Shown here: piece after piece, positions 21,126 through 32,599 of the stretch
Position numbering within the stretch: the stretch's first letter is position 1
How the letters are laid out: every line of letters begins with the position of its first letter
Source of the DNA: Cheiracanthium punctorium
Taxonomy: Eukaryota > Arthropoda > Arachnida > Araneae > Cheiracanthiidae
Assembly (NCBI GenBank): GCA_038373885.1
Contig: JAWZYV010011618.1
Coordinates: forward strand, 434,001 to 498,000
Direction of reading: 5' to 3'
DNA length: 64,000 bases
Position numbers and translations under genes: made by a program
The notes under the pieces: generated by a model
Databases searched by the model: none
What the model was told of the DNA's origin: nothing
The model's input: the letters and a program-made list of their open reading frames with translations, nothing else

Positions 21126-22594
21126 TCCAGCAATCAAACAAATAGTGATAAGATTACTTTTCCCGTGTCTGTTTCGCTCATTTCGGGAGAAAGGGGGTCC
21201 TGATCCCCAACCACCCCCCTTGACTACGCAACTGAGCATGGGGGGTTCTCAAGTGTGTGCCGCGGCATCCAAGGTACCACACAGAGAGGTGAGGGATGCC
21301 GAGAAGCACCCATGATCTGATTAAAGTGCATGGTTGAATTTTAAATTAGAGTTGCATTAATTATGTTTATGGTCTTATACTTTACTTCTCTAATATGTTC
21401 TTTATATGCTCGTATATGTACATATATATGCTCGTATATGTGTGTGTGTACAGGGTGTCCCAAAAACAGTGATCTAGTATTTTATTCTTTAAATATTAAT
21501 CATAGACATATGCAATAAATTACAAAGTTACTTTAGTAACTTTGTACTTTCTTTACTTACAAAGTTCTGTACTTTCACGGTTCTGTACTTACAGAGTACT
21601 TACAAAGGACAGAATTTGATGATTTGGATTAAAATTTTTCGGAAATTAAATGCAATGCAAAATTTAAATTTTTATACCTTTGTTATTCGAATATATTAAA
21701 AGAAATTGAGAACCATATTTCTCCAGATACGCATCTTAAAAACTTCATTATAATTGCAATTTGTCATAAAACTGCTTTTTAATAAAAATAAAGTACAGTA
21801 TATATGGGGTTTTTGATTGATTTAATTTCTACTGCTTCTTATTTGTTAAAGCAAAATGTTGTAGGATCAAATCTATGAACTCGTGGACTAAAATGGCTGC
21901 TAGTGGAGTTACCCAGTTACCTCACCTCTTTTTCGTTTTCATTGTTACTTGGAAGAGGGTATGAAATAGCACGCTTCACGGGATGGGACAAAACTACATA
22001 GTATGAAATCACACGACTCCAAATAAAGAATCATTAAACAAATACTGGTGGGAATCTTTTAATGAATTCTCTGAATCTGAACACTGTCTAATGTGAATAC
22101 CCCAGTATTATGAACACATTACGACGGTCCCGGCAAAACTCATAGTCTTAACATAAGATGAACGCCTTGTATTCTGAACAGTCTCTAATATGAGCACCCT
22201 TGTATTACGAACACTAATTTTGATCTCCATTTAAGATTACTAACTTTTTCATAAAATGTACCGATAACGTTTTGAAGTAACGTAACACATAATTATTTAA
22301 TTTACAGATTTTTACGTGCAATTGTGCTTCCCCTAGCTTCTTGTCCTGCTCTGCCTCCCATTTCTTCATTAAGATCTCGAAAGGAATGCCAAATATAAGT
22401 TGATAGATTAACTGGTGTCATTTTTAATCTTTTTTTTTTTTTTTAAGTGTGATGTGTTCTGTTACTAGTTATTAGAAAATAAATTTAAATTTTTTGAAGA
22501 AATGCAGTATAATTATGCGATTTTCTTGTATGTTTTTATAAACTTTTTTCATTAAAATAAAGAGTCGACCAAGGACCAAGAGTAAATAAGACAG
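21126..22594. other. No gene seen; one internal direct repeat
   Basis: A phrase of about 40 bp (CTGAACA..TCTAAT.TGA..A.CCC..GTATTA.GAACAC) occurs at about 22078-22118 and 22175-22214. A possible transposon end (ACAGGGTGTCCCAAAA) lies at about 21450, unpaired. Nothing coding is supported. Confidence 0.4.
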
Positions 22595-22780
22595 TAAGCA
22601 GAAGTAAATGGCTGAAGGTCCAGGGTTATGGTCTATCGCCAAAACGGTAGGGAGTTTTGGGCAGCTATCTCCGGATATAACGTGAATGTGCATTAGAATC
22701 CCTTAGAAAGTTCTCGGCCCAAGGAATTCCTACCTTTGGTAGAGAGTCCTAGTGGGCTTTGACTTAAAAAAACAACAATT
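22595..22780 (+). mobile_element. SINE 3' part
   Basis: Shares AACGTGAATGTGCATTAGAA and CCTTAGAAAG with the SINE bodies at 15254 and 41597, and ends in an A/CAA-rich tail (ACAACAATTTC). The tRNA-like head is missing or unrecognisable. Confidence 0.6.
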
Positions 22781-23709
22781 TCAAAAAAATTTCAAAAATA
22801 AGGTGGTAGAGTACAGTTATGACTGAATTAGTCTTAATTGACATGAGGCGCACCAAATCTAAATTCAGCTCCTCCATTTGGGTAACTAGCATGGCAAAAC
22901 AGGCTAAATATTCTGTACAGTCTATACACTCAGTACTTGCATTTCCAATATTCCTCTACAATGAACATGAACATCACCATAAATCTGAACACTTTTGGTC
23001 GGTCTCCTGAGTGTTCAGAATAGAGAGAAGAGTCCACTGCATTCCGAAAATTTTAAATGAAAACATTCAGTACCGTCCAGCTTCTAAAATAAAAGAAAAA
23101 TCCTCTGACAGTTCTAGATTCCCGTATTTTTAATGTCCAGTGGTAGCCCCAATTACGTATCGCTCCTGGAAAAGTTTAAATCATATCCTTAGATGAATAG
23201 CCATCTCTCACAGCGCCTTAGCAGGTTTAAGTGCACCAATTGCATTTTGCATTACTTTCTTTGAGCATCGGAACTAGAACCCTCGTACGCATGATAGTCA
23301 CGGTTTATTTCTTTTGATTTCTCAAGGAGTGAGGAGGGGGAGGGGGGAGACAGTAATTTTACAGCAAGTAACGACAAGAGTAAGATGGAATTGATAGCCG
23401 GCATTAAACATTAGTATGACGTTAGCGTGGCCATCCGAGTAAAACGATCGAGAGACAGAATGCAACAGCGATGAATGGCAGAGAGGGGGGGAGGGGAAAT
23501 TGACCATAAGTACTGGCAAATTGAGGCTCTTCTGCGAACTAGTGGCATAATAAAAACGGCAGGACGATTTTTTTTTTCGACCATAAAGAAGTACTTCAGT
23601 CGTTCAGATGTGAAAAATGTCTCGTAATTTTCGAATCAAATTGCTTGGACGATGCAGTCGAAAAGATGGTCGCGAGTGCACGCAAAAAAAGAAAGAAGAA
23701 GGTTCATGG
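22781..23709. other. No gene seen
   Basis: Only short ORFs without recognisable motifs. Confidence 0.45.
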
Positions 23710-23713
23710 TTAA

Positions 23714-24083
23714 CCCTTTAACGCGCAGTGTTCCCGCTCTGGGAACACCAAACTCTGACGTTTTTGAGTGTTGCCAGTCACGAAGAATAGATTTGATTTC
23801 TATCAAAATAGTTGCAGGTGACATAGCTCCACGAGAATCCTTTACTTTTTAGCACGTATTTTCCCGTAAAAAATGGTCACGATTACTTTTAACAGCACTG
23901 ACATCTGCTGAAAAATGGAAGAATGCGAGAACAGCTGGATGGATTTCCCAATGCTGAAAAAAGGGCAGCCGTTGCCATTGCTCGACTTAACTACCAGCAA
24001 GATGGCGGACGATTGAAGCGTTCATCGCGTGCCACACATCTAAAGACCCTTTTTTAACGACATCTGGCTGTGCGCGGGCATCG
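23714..24083 (+). mobile_element. piggyBac-type MITE, right arm missing
   Basis: TTAA (23710-23713) precedes CCCTTTAACGCGCAGTG. The sequence follows the copy at 59268 (GTTCCCGCTCTGGGAACACC, GACATAGCTCCACGAGAATC) through the CAAGATGGCGGACGATTG arm and into the centre (CATCTGGCTGTGCGCG), where it stops. The second hairpin arm and right terminus are absent. Confidence 0.85.
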
Positions 24084-24312
24084 TAATATTCTTCATTATG
24101 GTAATATCTGGCATCCTTTTTGCATTGTGTGCAATAAGGGTGTTGGTGTGTATATGTGCATGTATATAATAGTATATTACATATTTATAACAAAGGTACA
24201 AATATCAATGGCAAATATTTATACACAAGCAAAGCTCTCTTCTTCTTTCTTTTTTTTTTTTTTTTTTCCATAATTACTAAGTGCCACAGTTGCCCCTTCC
24301 TTTTTGAAAGTA

Positions 24313-24318
24313 CACGCT

Positions 24319-24357
<39 letters not shown>

Positions 24358-24489
24358 AAATTCTCTTCGGAGGAACTAAAATAACTCTGAAGGATTTAAA
24401 ACCGGGACAAGTTTCTCTCGGGTTTAGGTCCTTCGGAGATATTTTAGCTCCTTCGTAGCGAATTTAGTTCCCTTTTTTTTTAAAGCGTG
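24313..24489. mobile_element. Foldback MITE, TA-flanked, 177 bp
   Basis: Ends CACGCTCAAAAAAA and TTTTTTTTAAAGCGTG form an inverted repeat between two TA dinucleotides. The interior is also palindromic: GAACTAAATT...AATTTAGTTC and CTTCGGAG...CTTCGGAG-type words. An A-run of about 30 expands the left side. Likely a Tc1/mariner-type MITE. Confidence 0.75.
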
Positions 24490-25579
24490 TAAGAAACAGA
24501 ATTTTATGAAGAAGTAGACAAATGAGAATTTAATGTAAAGGTGACTTCTCTTTCCCTTTCCCAGGCCAGACACAGAAACAATATGTAATTAGCGACAAGA
24601 AAAAAAACAGGAAAAATATTGATGTAAATCAGCGAATCAATCGCAAGTCATTACAAGGATATAAAGAATGTTATTCATCTGTCATCTGCTGTATGACACT
24701 TTAAATACACAGATACAGTTCTTAAAGAGCCGTATCAAAAGCGATATGATTACACGAAAAGGAGTTACATAACTATTTCACAGCATGCTTTCAGTGGACT
24801 GGCTATTATTGCCAGAATCTTATTATTTACGATCGGCATTTTTAATCGCAGTATCGCGTGAGAATTGATCCTAGGGTACATCCAAAATCCCTCCCCTCTC
24901 TTCACCGAGGGAAAGAAGAAAAGATTGTAACTTCTTCTTCTTCTTTCTCTTAGATTATCTGAAACATTATTGCTATAACGTTAATAAATGGAGCTGTCCG
25001 TCTTTATCGCTCACCATTAGTAACTGCTGAGCTGCGAAAAGAAAGAGGTTATCTTGATGACCACAGTGGATGACTCATGTTTCACCTTGCCGGAGTCTTC
25101 AAATTCTGACGCAACAGGTATGAACGCAATTATGACCATTTGCGGTCCGGGACAGGAAGATACATAAATTTCGTCTCTCACACATACACATCACCACAAT
25201 ATACGAAAGCTCTTTGTGTAAGAATATGCAGGGAGGGGGCTATAGGGGCTAAAGCCCGCCTACTCCTAAAAGTAAAGAAATAAAATTAAAATCTCCTAAA
25301 AATAGAAAACTGTCACTAAATTAATGATTTGAAAATTGTCTTAATTATTTCCAAAGTATTTTTCACAACAAGTCATCAAGTTGGTTGGATAAATCCTTAC
25401 AGTTAAGTCTTAGTAAGACCAGAAAGTCATTTAAATTTTTATTTTACATTAAATTTAAATAAATTTTCAACAAGTTTCTAATCGACAAGTTCTTCTTATA
25501 GACAAGTTGAGCCTAAGCCATAGGATTCATATGTTACATTTTAAAGGAAGAATTTTTAAGTAATATATACATATATATA
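24490..25579. other. No gene seen
   Basis: AT-rich sequence without supported features. Confidence 0.5.
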
Positions 25580-25801
25580 CACTGTAAAAAGAATTCAGAA
25601 ACGTTTCAGCTAACTGTAAGGCAACTTTTTTCGTAATTGTTTCTCACAAAGCGTGAGAAACATTTATGATAGGTTTTGTGGAAAAAAGAACGTTTCAGAT
25701 TTGTGTCTGAAAAGTTTCAGGTAAAACAATGATATTGCAATTTTACAACAATTTCTGTTGTATATCTGATAGATTTCAGATAACGAAATTTTTTTAGAGT
25801 G
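25580..25801. mobile_element. MITE with CACTnTAAAAA ends, TA-flanked
   Basis: The left end CACTGTAAAAA and the complement of the right end (CACTCTAAAAA) match at 10 of 11 positions. TA borders both sides (25578-25579 and 25802-25803). The interior holds a small hairpin (GTTTCTCA...TGAGAAAC). It is 222 bp, non-coding, probably Tc1/mariner-related. Confidence 0.7.
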
Positions 25802-26510
25802 TAAATATATTTTTAGGTATTCGTAAGTGTTGTATTATGCAGCAAGAATTTTATGGATATCTCTTTTTTTTCTTGGGTGAGGGAATCACGCGGGAAATAT
25901 GAATAGAACATTTTAACCTACTGCCCGCCCCTCCTCAAAATAAATAAATAAATAAATAAATAAATAACAAAGAACCTCACGCTCATGCAAAATTTCGTAT
26001 TATTAGTCTTGGCGAAGAGAAATATTGACCTACGATAAAACGACACCACTTTCTGGACTCCCTCCCCTAGCTAAAATCCTGAGGGTGCTACTGTAAGAAT
26101 ACACCTTTTAGCCGTAACCAGAGTAGCACTATATTATTTGTAGTCATTTTAGATGAATAGCTGAAAGCTCCGTGTCCGAAAAGATCATTTTCTAGACTGC
26201 CGGGTCCGGACCCTTCGTTTTTTACGGTAAAAACATTGGATAACTTTTTATGCATTTGTTTGGAATAGTCATTCAGTATAAAAAACATTCACTTTAAATG
26301 AATCTCAAAAATATTTCTGAAGCAGAATAATTAAGAGAAATATGCTGTATAAAAGTTCCTTGTGTTCCCATAAATGTTCTGATGTAGAGCATCCACACGC
26401 ACGAAAATTATCCTTTAAAGTCTTTTCTCCTTGCAAGATTTTATGAAGCGAAAATACTCGAATAATCAATTTAGTTAATTTCCAATTCTATTCATTTTTA
26501 CTTTCCGAAC
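25802..26510. other. No gene seen; AAAT microsatellite
   Basis: An (AAAT)n run of about seven repeats lies at about 25937-25966. The rest is non-coding. Confidence 0.5.
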
Positions 26511-27205
26511 ATGTACCATGTAAGGAAAGTATTGTAATCATGAAAAAATTCGACTTCGAGATTTTGGTGTTTTTACACGTTTTGAGGGCTTCTGAATCCA
26601 TTTATGCTATTTTTACGAGATGTATGTATGTATGTGTGTATGTGTGTATGTGAGTGAACACGATAGCTCCTGAACGGAGCATTCGATTGAGCTCAAATTG
26701 GATATGTATGTCATAAACCACCGTCGCAAGACCGGTATTGATTTTGGTGTGTATAGGACTTATAGTTTTTCTACAGGGCTACGACAAAGATTTCTTTTAC
26801 ATTATGGCCTATGGGGGGAATTTCTTGAAAGTGCGCTAGCGTTTAAACGGTAAATTCGATTGAGCTCAAATTGGGTATATATGTTATAAACCACCGTCGC
26901 AAGACCGGTATTGATTTTGGTGTGTATAGGACGTATAGTTTTTCTACAGGGCTACGACAAAGATTTCTTTTACATTATGGCCTATCGGGGGAAATTCTTG
27001 AAAGTGCGCTAGCGTTTAAACGATACATTCGATTGAGCTCAAATTGGGTATACATGTTATAAACCACCATCCTAAGACCGGTATTGATTTTGGTGTGAAT
27101 AGGACTTATAGTTCTCCTACAGGGCTACGACAAAACTTTCTTTTATATTATGGCATAATGGCATATGGGGAGAAATTCTTGAAAGTGCGCAAGCGTTTAA
27201 GAGGC
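26511..27205 (+). mobile_element. HINE/Helentron-like repeat, copy B (3' end absent)
   Basis: The 5' end CTTTCCGAACATGTACCATG is followed by GATTTTGGTGTTTTTACACG, a TGTATG/TGTGTG microsatellite and ACACGATAGCTCCTGAACGG. Then come nearly four units of about 178 bp (CATTCGATTGAGCTCAAATT, CTACAGGGCTACGACAAAG, AAAGTGCGCTAGCGTTTAAA). It breaks off at GTTTAAGAGGCCTCTC. The TTCGGAAAG/hairpin 3' end is not present. Confidence 0.75.
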
Positions 27206-28068
27206 CTCTCTACTCACGGAAAAAATCACAAACGGTGGCTTCCTCTGAGATGCTCTGGAAATTGGGAAAGAGGGGAAAGCAATCTGTGACAGTTTTATTA
27301 CTCTCTTGACCACACCTCTAGTCTTCATCTTACAGAAGACCCCCAGGAGTGAGGGGGCACACACAACAACCCCTGTTCCTCCTAGTTGTTTGGAAATAAG
27401 CTATTCATTATCACTTCCGTTTGAGAACTTGGACTGTATGGGATTTTTTCTTTTTACTATAAAAATGAGTAGTTTAAATGTTCTAAATATCACTTTGTTT
27501 GAAATGATTTTAAAATACTGAATATACACAAACACGACTCCGTAAAAATGTATATTTATGGAGGGATGTTTAATATATACTGTAGTATCAAAATATAATG
27601 TATATTATATAGCATAGTATTCTTTCAAATTATATTTATTCATGAAAACAACAATAATAATAATAAAATATTCAAAGTAACAATATTATGATTTGTGTGT
27701 GCATATATTAAAATACTGAATAAAATTTCCATTAGAAGTCAAATTAAGTAACATAAAAATATTACACATTATCTGCAATTCTGTTAGACAAAAAAGAGCG
27801 GTTTTTTTTTTCCATTTTTTAATACGCATTCATGTTTTTATTTCAGAAATTGAAATGTGAAAATACAAGATTTTTAATAGCTCTTTTATTCAACAAGATA
27901 ATATAAAGGTCATTACAAGAGACAATTAGATAGTTTATGATATCAATTATACCTCCATCCTCTCTCCTTCGAAAAAAAAAAAAAAAAAAGAGAGAGAGAG
28001 GGAGGGGAGACAGAAAAGAGAGAGAGAACGAAAAGAAAAAAGAACACAATTATTGATCGAACAAAACG
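27206..28068. other. No gene seen
   Basis: AT-rich sequence plus A-runs and GAGAG repeats (27970-28025). Confidence 0.5.
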
Positions 28069-28225
28069 CACCGCCCCCCGCCTCCGAGAAAAAAGAAATT
28101 AATGTAAAATATCCTATTTTACTTCCATAAAATAGATGTATTTGTCAATCTTCTAATTAACCGCCCCCACAGACAAACTAATCGTTCACCCCCCCCCCCG
28201 ACAAACTTGTATTAATCCGCCACTG
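28069..28225 (-). mobile_element. hAT MITE, 157 bp, perfect 8-bp target duplication
   Basis: ACAAAACG stands at 28061-28068 and again at 28226-28233. The right end, read on the minus strand, starts CAGTGGCGGATTAA, a typical hAT end. The left end (CACCGCCCCCCG) has decayed. The interior is C-rich with poly-C tracts. Confidence 0.8.
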
Positions 28226-28353
28226 ACAAAACGATCTATCTGTGGTTGCTATTTCATAAAAACAGTGGTCTAAAGAGATAAGTAATAAACGGTACAGGCA
28301 CATTTTAGATTACGTTTTTGGCAGTAAAATTATAATTGTGAAAAATAACAAAC

Positions 28354-28607
28354 TCAATTTTGTTTTGTTTGTTTGTGGGATTACGGCCGATTAGCTACGC
28401 GTGGGCTCTAGGCCGATGGGTGGGGTGCCCTCCGTGGGGGTCTTTCTAAGGGGTCCTAACCCGTATTTACGCTAAGTTTCGGAGAAAACCACGGAAAACT
28501 CCGAACGGTTAGGTCGACGGGCGCGCGATGGGACCCGAACTCGAGACCTTCATACTTCGCCAGTCTACCATTTCCAGTGGCATAACCACTGTGCCATGGT
28601 GAGGTCC
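28354..28607 (-). mobile_element. tRNA-derived SINE, nearly full length
   Basis: On the minus strand the head is tRNA-like: A-box TGGCACAGTGGTTATGCC and B-box GAGTTCGGGTCCC (complement of about 28528-28545). A body with AAACTTAGCGTAAATACGGG and GGGCTCTAGG-type text follows, then a CAAACAAAC tail (complement of 28360-28375). It is the best-preserved of at least five related copies in the window (see 41597, 55738 and 60283). Transcription would be by RNA polymerase III, and mobility depends on a LINE supplied elsewhere. Confidence 0.85.
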
Positions 28608-29204
28608 AAACTCAATTTTCAAATCAAATACTTTAAAAAAGAATTAATTATTAATTTTAAAAATCTGATAAACACTACAAATTATACATAATTTTATCAC
28701 AAATTAAGATAATGAAAAGAAATTGCGCCCAAAAATTACTATACTGATTACAAAATTAACACTCGAAATATAGGGACAACTAATTCACAGTATGACTTAT
28801 TTTTAATACTGTTGCGCTTTCATCAGTCTTTTTTTCCCCCCTGTTCTCGATATTTACTTCGTCTAGAGAGACAAGTAGTAAATTGTGCCTCTGTACATTT
28901 TATATTTTCCCTATATTAATTTCCATCATTATTTTCTAAATGCCAAACTCAGTTTTCAAATCGAATGTGCTTAGAAAAAAAAAAAAAAAAAAAAAACAAC
29001 CTTTTAAAATCAAATAAACAAGTTGTACTATGCAAAAGAACTATTTATCACAAACCAATGAAAGGGAATTGCGCACAAAAATTATTATAAAGGTTGCAAA
29101 ACTGACAGTTAAAAATTTCTTTCTGAAATAAAATATAAAATTATATAGACAACTAATTCACAGCAAATATTTATTTTTAATGCTATTGCACTTCGGGATT
29201 TTTA
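28608..29204. other. No gene seen
   Basis: Two loosely similar AT-rich halves occur (28611-28800 and 28935-29180). Both include TATAGG/AGACAACTAATTCACAG and ATTGCGC(C/A)CAAAAATTA, so this is an old local duplication of about 350 bp. Confidence 0.55.
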
Positions 29205-30025
29205 TTTTCCGAACATGTACCATGTAAGGAAAGTATTGTAATCATGAAAAAAATTGGCTTCGAGATTTTGGTGTATTGACACGTTTTGAGGTCTTCTGAA
29301 TTCAGTTATGCTGTTTTTTACGAGATGTGTGTGTGTGTGTGTGAACACGATAGCTCCTAAACGGAGCATTCGATTGAGCTCAAATTGGGTATATGTGTTA
29401 TAAGCCACCGTCACAAGCAGAGCCTTATTATCGCATGGGCAGATCGGGACTTTGCCCAGGGCCCCCGGCTCGAGAAGGCCCCCAATTTCAAATATTGTTC
29501 TGAAATATATCAAAATTTTATGAAAAATAAAACAAATTTCATAGAATGGGGGCCCCCAAAATCATCAATGCCCGGGGCCCCCGCTGGTCATAATCAGGTT
29601 CTGGTCACAAGACCGGTATTGATTTTGGTGTATATAGGACTTATAGTTTTTCTACAGGGCTAAAGATTTCTTTTACATTATGGCCTATGGGGGAAATTCT
29701 TGAAAGTGCGCTAGCGTTTAAACGGTACATTCGATTGTGCTCTAATTGGAAATATTTGTTATAAACCACCATCGTAAGACCGTTATTGATTTTGATGTTT
29801 ATAGGACTTATAGCTTTTCTGCGGGGCTAGGACAAATATTTCTTTTACATTATGGCCTACGGGGAGAAAGTCTTGAAAGTGCGCTAGCGTTTAAATGGTG
29901 CATTCGATTGAGTTTCAATTTGGTATACGTATATGTTTGAATTATTCATCGATTAAAATTTATTTAAATGATTGGTAATGATCTTAATCATAAGTGTTCG
30001 GAAAGTCGAGTGGAGTCACTCCAGA
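29205..30025 (+). mobile_element. HINE/Helentron-like repeat, copy C, both ends present
   Basis: 5' end TTTTCCGAACATGTACCATG; a GT microsatellite at about 29328-29342; ACACGATAGCTCCTAAACGG; then units of about 178 bp and the 3' end AAGTGTTCGGAAAGTCGAG with a TGGAG-TCA-CTCCA hairpin. CTTTCCGAACA and TGTTCGGAAAG make short inverted ends. This layout (short inverted ends, microsatellite, variable tandem core, 3' hairpin) is known from Helentron-associated elements such as Drosophila DINE-1. A hAT MITE has jumped into the first unit (29418-29603). Confidence 0.75.
29418..29603 (+). mobile_element. hAT MITE inside HINE copy C
   Basis: GTCACAAG lies at 29410-29417 and 29604-29611, a perfect 8-bp duplication. 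Ends CAGAGCCTTATTA and (complement) CAGAACCTGATTA match at 11 of 13. The interior has GC-rich GGGCCCCC blocks. Removing it restores the HINE unit phrase ACCGTCACAAGACCGG. Confidence 0.92.
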
Positions 30026-30066
30026 TTTTTTTTTTTTTCTGTTCTCTATATTTAATTGGTGTATAG

Positions 30067-30540
30067 CAGGGTTGTCTAACATATGGCCCGCCGATTGTTT
30101 GAATCCTGCCCACTTACTTCTTTTTGAAAATCGCAGAAACAGTCTAGCAATCCTTTTTAGTAGTATTTCAAGTGGAAAAGCAAATAGTTCCAAGAAATGC
30201 TGTGGAGAATAAACTTAAATTCTGAGAATGCTATTAAGATCAGTTTTTGATTGTTGAAGAAATTGCGAAGGGGGAGACAAACCTTTATCTGATAGAAATT
30301 TTGTAAAAGACTACTCGAGCCTATTTACATCTGTCTCTTTTACTGTGTCTCATATTGCTGTGAGCAGCTATTTTCAAGGATGAAAACCGTGAAAACGAGA
30401 TCTAGGTTTCTTTTGACCGAGGAACATCTTGTAGGAATTTTGCGTTAGCTATGTCAAGTGTACAGGCAGACATTGACTATTCGTTATGCAAGAGTAATGC
30501 CAACCCTCACATAATTCTATGTTTGGATGTAATGAAAATA
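30067..30540 (+). pseudogene. hAT transposase remnant (C-terminal dimerisation region)
   Basis: At 30067 a hAT-like end (CAGGGTTGTCTAACATATGG) is followed by decayed sequence. Then at 30332-30445 comes a readable piece with CEQLFSRMKTVKTRSRFLLT and EEHLVGILR, the conserved C-terminal hAT dimerisation motif (compare C-E-x-x-F-S-x-M-K and L-T-x-E-H-L). A TAG follows at 30446, and the frame continues shifted after 30451 with SSVQADID, which also fits the family's C-terminus. The N-terminal and catalytic parts are absent, so it cannot make a working enzyme. It most resembles the hAT group that gave rise to GTF2IRD2/ZBED-type genes, by my memory of motifs only. Confidence 0.75.
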
Positions 30541-30555
30541 AATGCGGTAATAAAA

Positions 30556-31060
30556 CGGGGTTTCTACAGACCTGGAAAGTCAGGGAATATCAGAGAAAGT
30601 CAGGGATTTTGGAAAAAAGTCAGGGAAATTTGAAGAAATTGAAGAAAGGTCAGGGAAATGCAAGAATATGCGGCAAAATCAAGAAAATACTTCTTGTTCG
30701 AACCTAATTGTAGAAACTGTTTTATTTTCATTTTCTTATTTAACCTTATAAATAATTTTAAAATGTGTCCTTTATGAACATATCTTCTTCAGTTGAAATA
30801 TGCTTAACTTGATCCTAAATTGTTATCAAACATGGTTTTTGTTAGAATCCAGTGATGTCAAATAATATTTTTGTGTATATTGATTTTATTATTATTATTA
30901 TTTGTAAAAAAAGGGGCAAAATATATAAAAAGTTATTAATTAAAGGATGTAAAATTAAAAATAGAAACGCAAAATTAAGGAAAGCACGCTATTTAAAAAG
31001 TCAGGGAAGAGCATGATAGACGTCAGGGAAACAAAAGCTGTGAAATCCGTAGAAACCCTG
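30556..31060 (+). mobile_element. Non-autonomous hAT-like element, 505 bp
   Basis: Ends CGGGGTTTCTAC and GTAGAAACCCTG form an inverted repeat. Flanks TAATAAAA (30548-30555) and TAAAAAAA (31061-31068) match at 7 of 8. The interior has many GTCAGGGAAA words. A reverse-oriented relative lies at 52945-53490. Confidence 0.8.
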
Positions 31061-31184
31061 TAAAAAAATGTAAGAAATTTTAATACCCAATTTTACGAAT
31101 TATTTGTAATGTGTTTATTTTGTAGAACTCGTAAGGAAGGATTTATGATCACCACTTTAACGTCTTATCCTCAACTAGCATCCT

Positions 31185-31765
31185 CTTAATTTTTGAACTG
31201 GATTAAAAAATTGTGTTTTCCAAAAGTAAAATACGACCCTGTGGACTATCAACTACATCATTTCATAGAACTCCGTAGACACAAAACACAGTATTTACAG
31301 TACATAAAAATATTTACATTGCATGTGCTGAGAAAAAAAATATCAAACAAAACCTTAGGAAAAAAAAGCCGCTATTCTGGTTTAAATTCCGAAGATAACT
31401 ATACTACCAATAAGTTGTAAACAAATAAGATAAATCAAGGGGTGCTGGTTTCACATCAGCTGTTTGTAATGTATAACATACAATAAATGAATTGGATTAA
31501 AAAATGAGTTTTCTAAAAGTAAAATATGACCCTCTGAACCAGTGGCGTCAATTTTCAACTTAACTATTACGCATTTTAACACAAAGTTATGTCTATAACC
31601 CCACCCCCCCCCTCGAAGGAAGTCTGCATACGCCACTGCTCTGAACTATCAACTGCATCATTTCATAGAACTCCGTATTAGACACTCACATAAAGCGCAG
31701 TATTTACAGTACATAAAAATACACTTATTTACATTGCATTTGCTGAAAGAAAAAATACCATACAA
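31185..31765 (+). repeat. Direct segmental duplication, second copy carrying a MITE
   Basis: 31190-31355 and 31490-31760 are the same sequence: TGGATTAAAAAATnnGTTTTC, AAAGTAAAATA(C/T)GACCCT, CATCATTTCATAGAACTCCG, CAGTATTTACAGTACATAAA. The second copy contains the hAT MITE at 31540-31638. The first is the empty site. Confidence 0.88.
31540..31638 (+). mobile_element. hAT MITE, 99 bp, perfect 8-bp target duplication
   Basis: CTCTGAAC occurs at 31532-31539 and 31639-31646. The ends are CAGTGGCGTC and ATACGCCACTG. The neighbouring duplicated segment at about 31238-31246 (CTGTGGAC) shows the site before insertion. Confidence 0.93.
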
Positions 31766-32599
31766 TACCATACAAAAAAAAAAAGGCTATAGATGGTTTT
31801 AATTTCATTTCTTGTTAATTTTTTTAAAATCTTTTTTATCTTCATTATGTTTAATTGCGTCAATAATGTAAAAAGGATTTCTGAATCGAAGAGACATTTT
31901 GTAAGGTGGATCAATGAGCTCCGAGAGAATGCACACTGCTCAAAGCAAGTATTCGACAGACTTGAGAGCAGTAAAATAACAACACTTTTTACTACAAAAG
32001 GCTATGCAAAAGGAACTGAACCAGATGATTTTACAGATACACACACAAACGAAAGTTGAAATGTGAAGAAAATGTTTCTGGAGGCACTGGGGTGGGAAGT
32101 GAGGACACCACAGGGGGTCAATTGGTCAATATACGCCCACCTCATCAATCACCGCAACTAATGGTTACCAAAGTGGGGGGATGAAATTCGCGTTGAAATC
32201 ATGCATTTCATAGCATATAACGTTTACATTTAATTGAAAATAACGAAAAGTTGTCATTAAAAAAACACGAAAAAAGCATGTAAAAATAGTGAGATGGCTA
32301 TACAATCTATTACGCGAGTTAAAATTTTGCTAAAGAGCGGGATTTTGAAATAACGGATCGTCAAAAATGAAAATAACGGTTTTAGAATTTGTGTTGCTTT
32401 TCAGATTGCAATAAAATCTCTTTCAGCTTAATTAACCCAAATCTGATTCACGCAATAATTGCGAACAGTTCTCAAGATTTACACAAGAAAATTTCATGTA
32501 AAAATACCAAATACTTTCCGAGAAAAATGATTAGGCGTTAAGGCACTTTTCTTCATAGGAAAGCATTGGGACGTGAATCTCCGCAAGCCGAGTATAGAG
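31766..32599. other. No gene seen; possible HINE-family interior
   Basis: AT-rich. The stretch 32160-32599 leads without a break into the HINE-like 3' end and may be a divergent core of that element; I saw no second copy to confirm it. Confidence 0.4.

Noticed and set aside
20121..21232. Pairing of CAGTGGCGTAACC with GACTACGCAACTG as one hAT element.
   Set aside because: The 8-bp flanks do not match, and another complete MITE lies between them.
24156..24359. ORFs ending in poly-Lys or poly-Phe.
   Set aside because: Products of A- and T-homopolymers.
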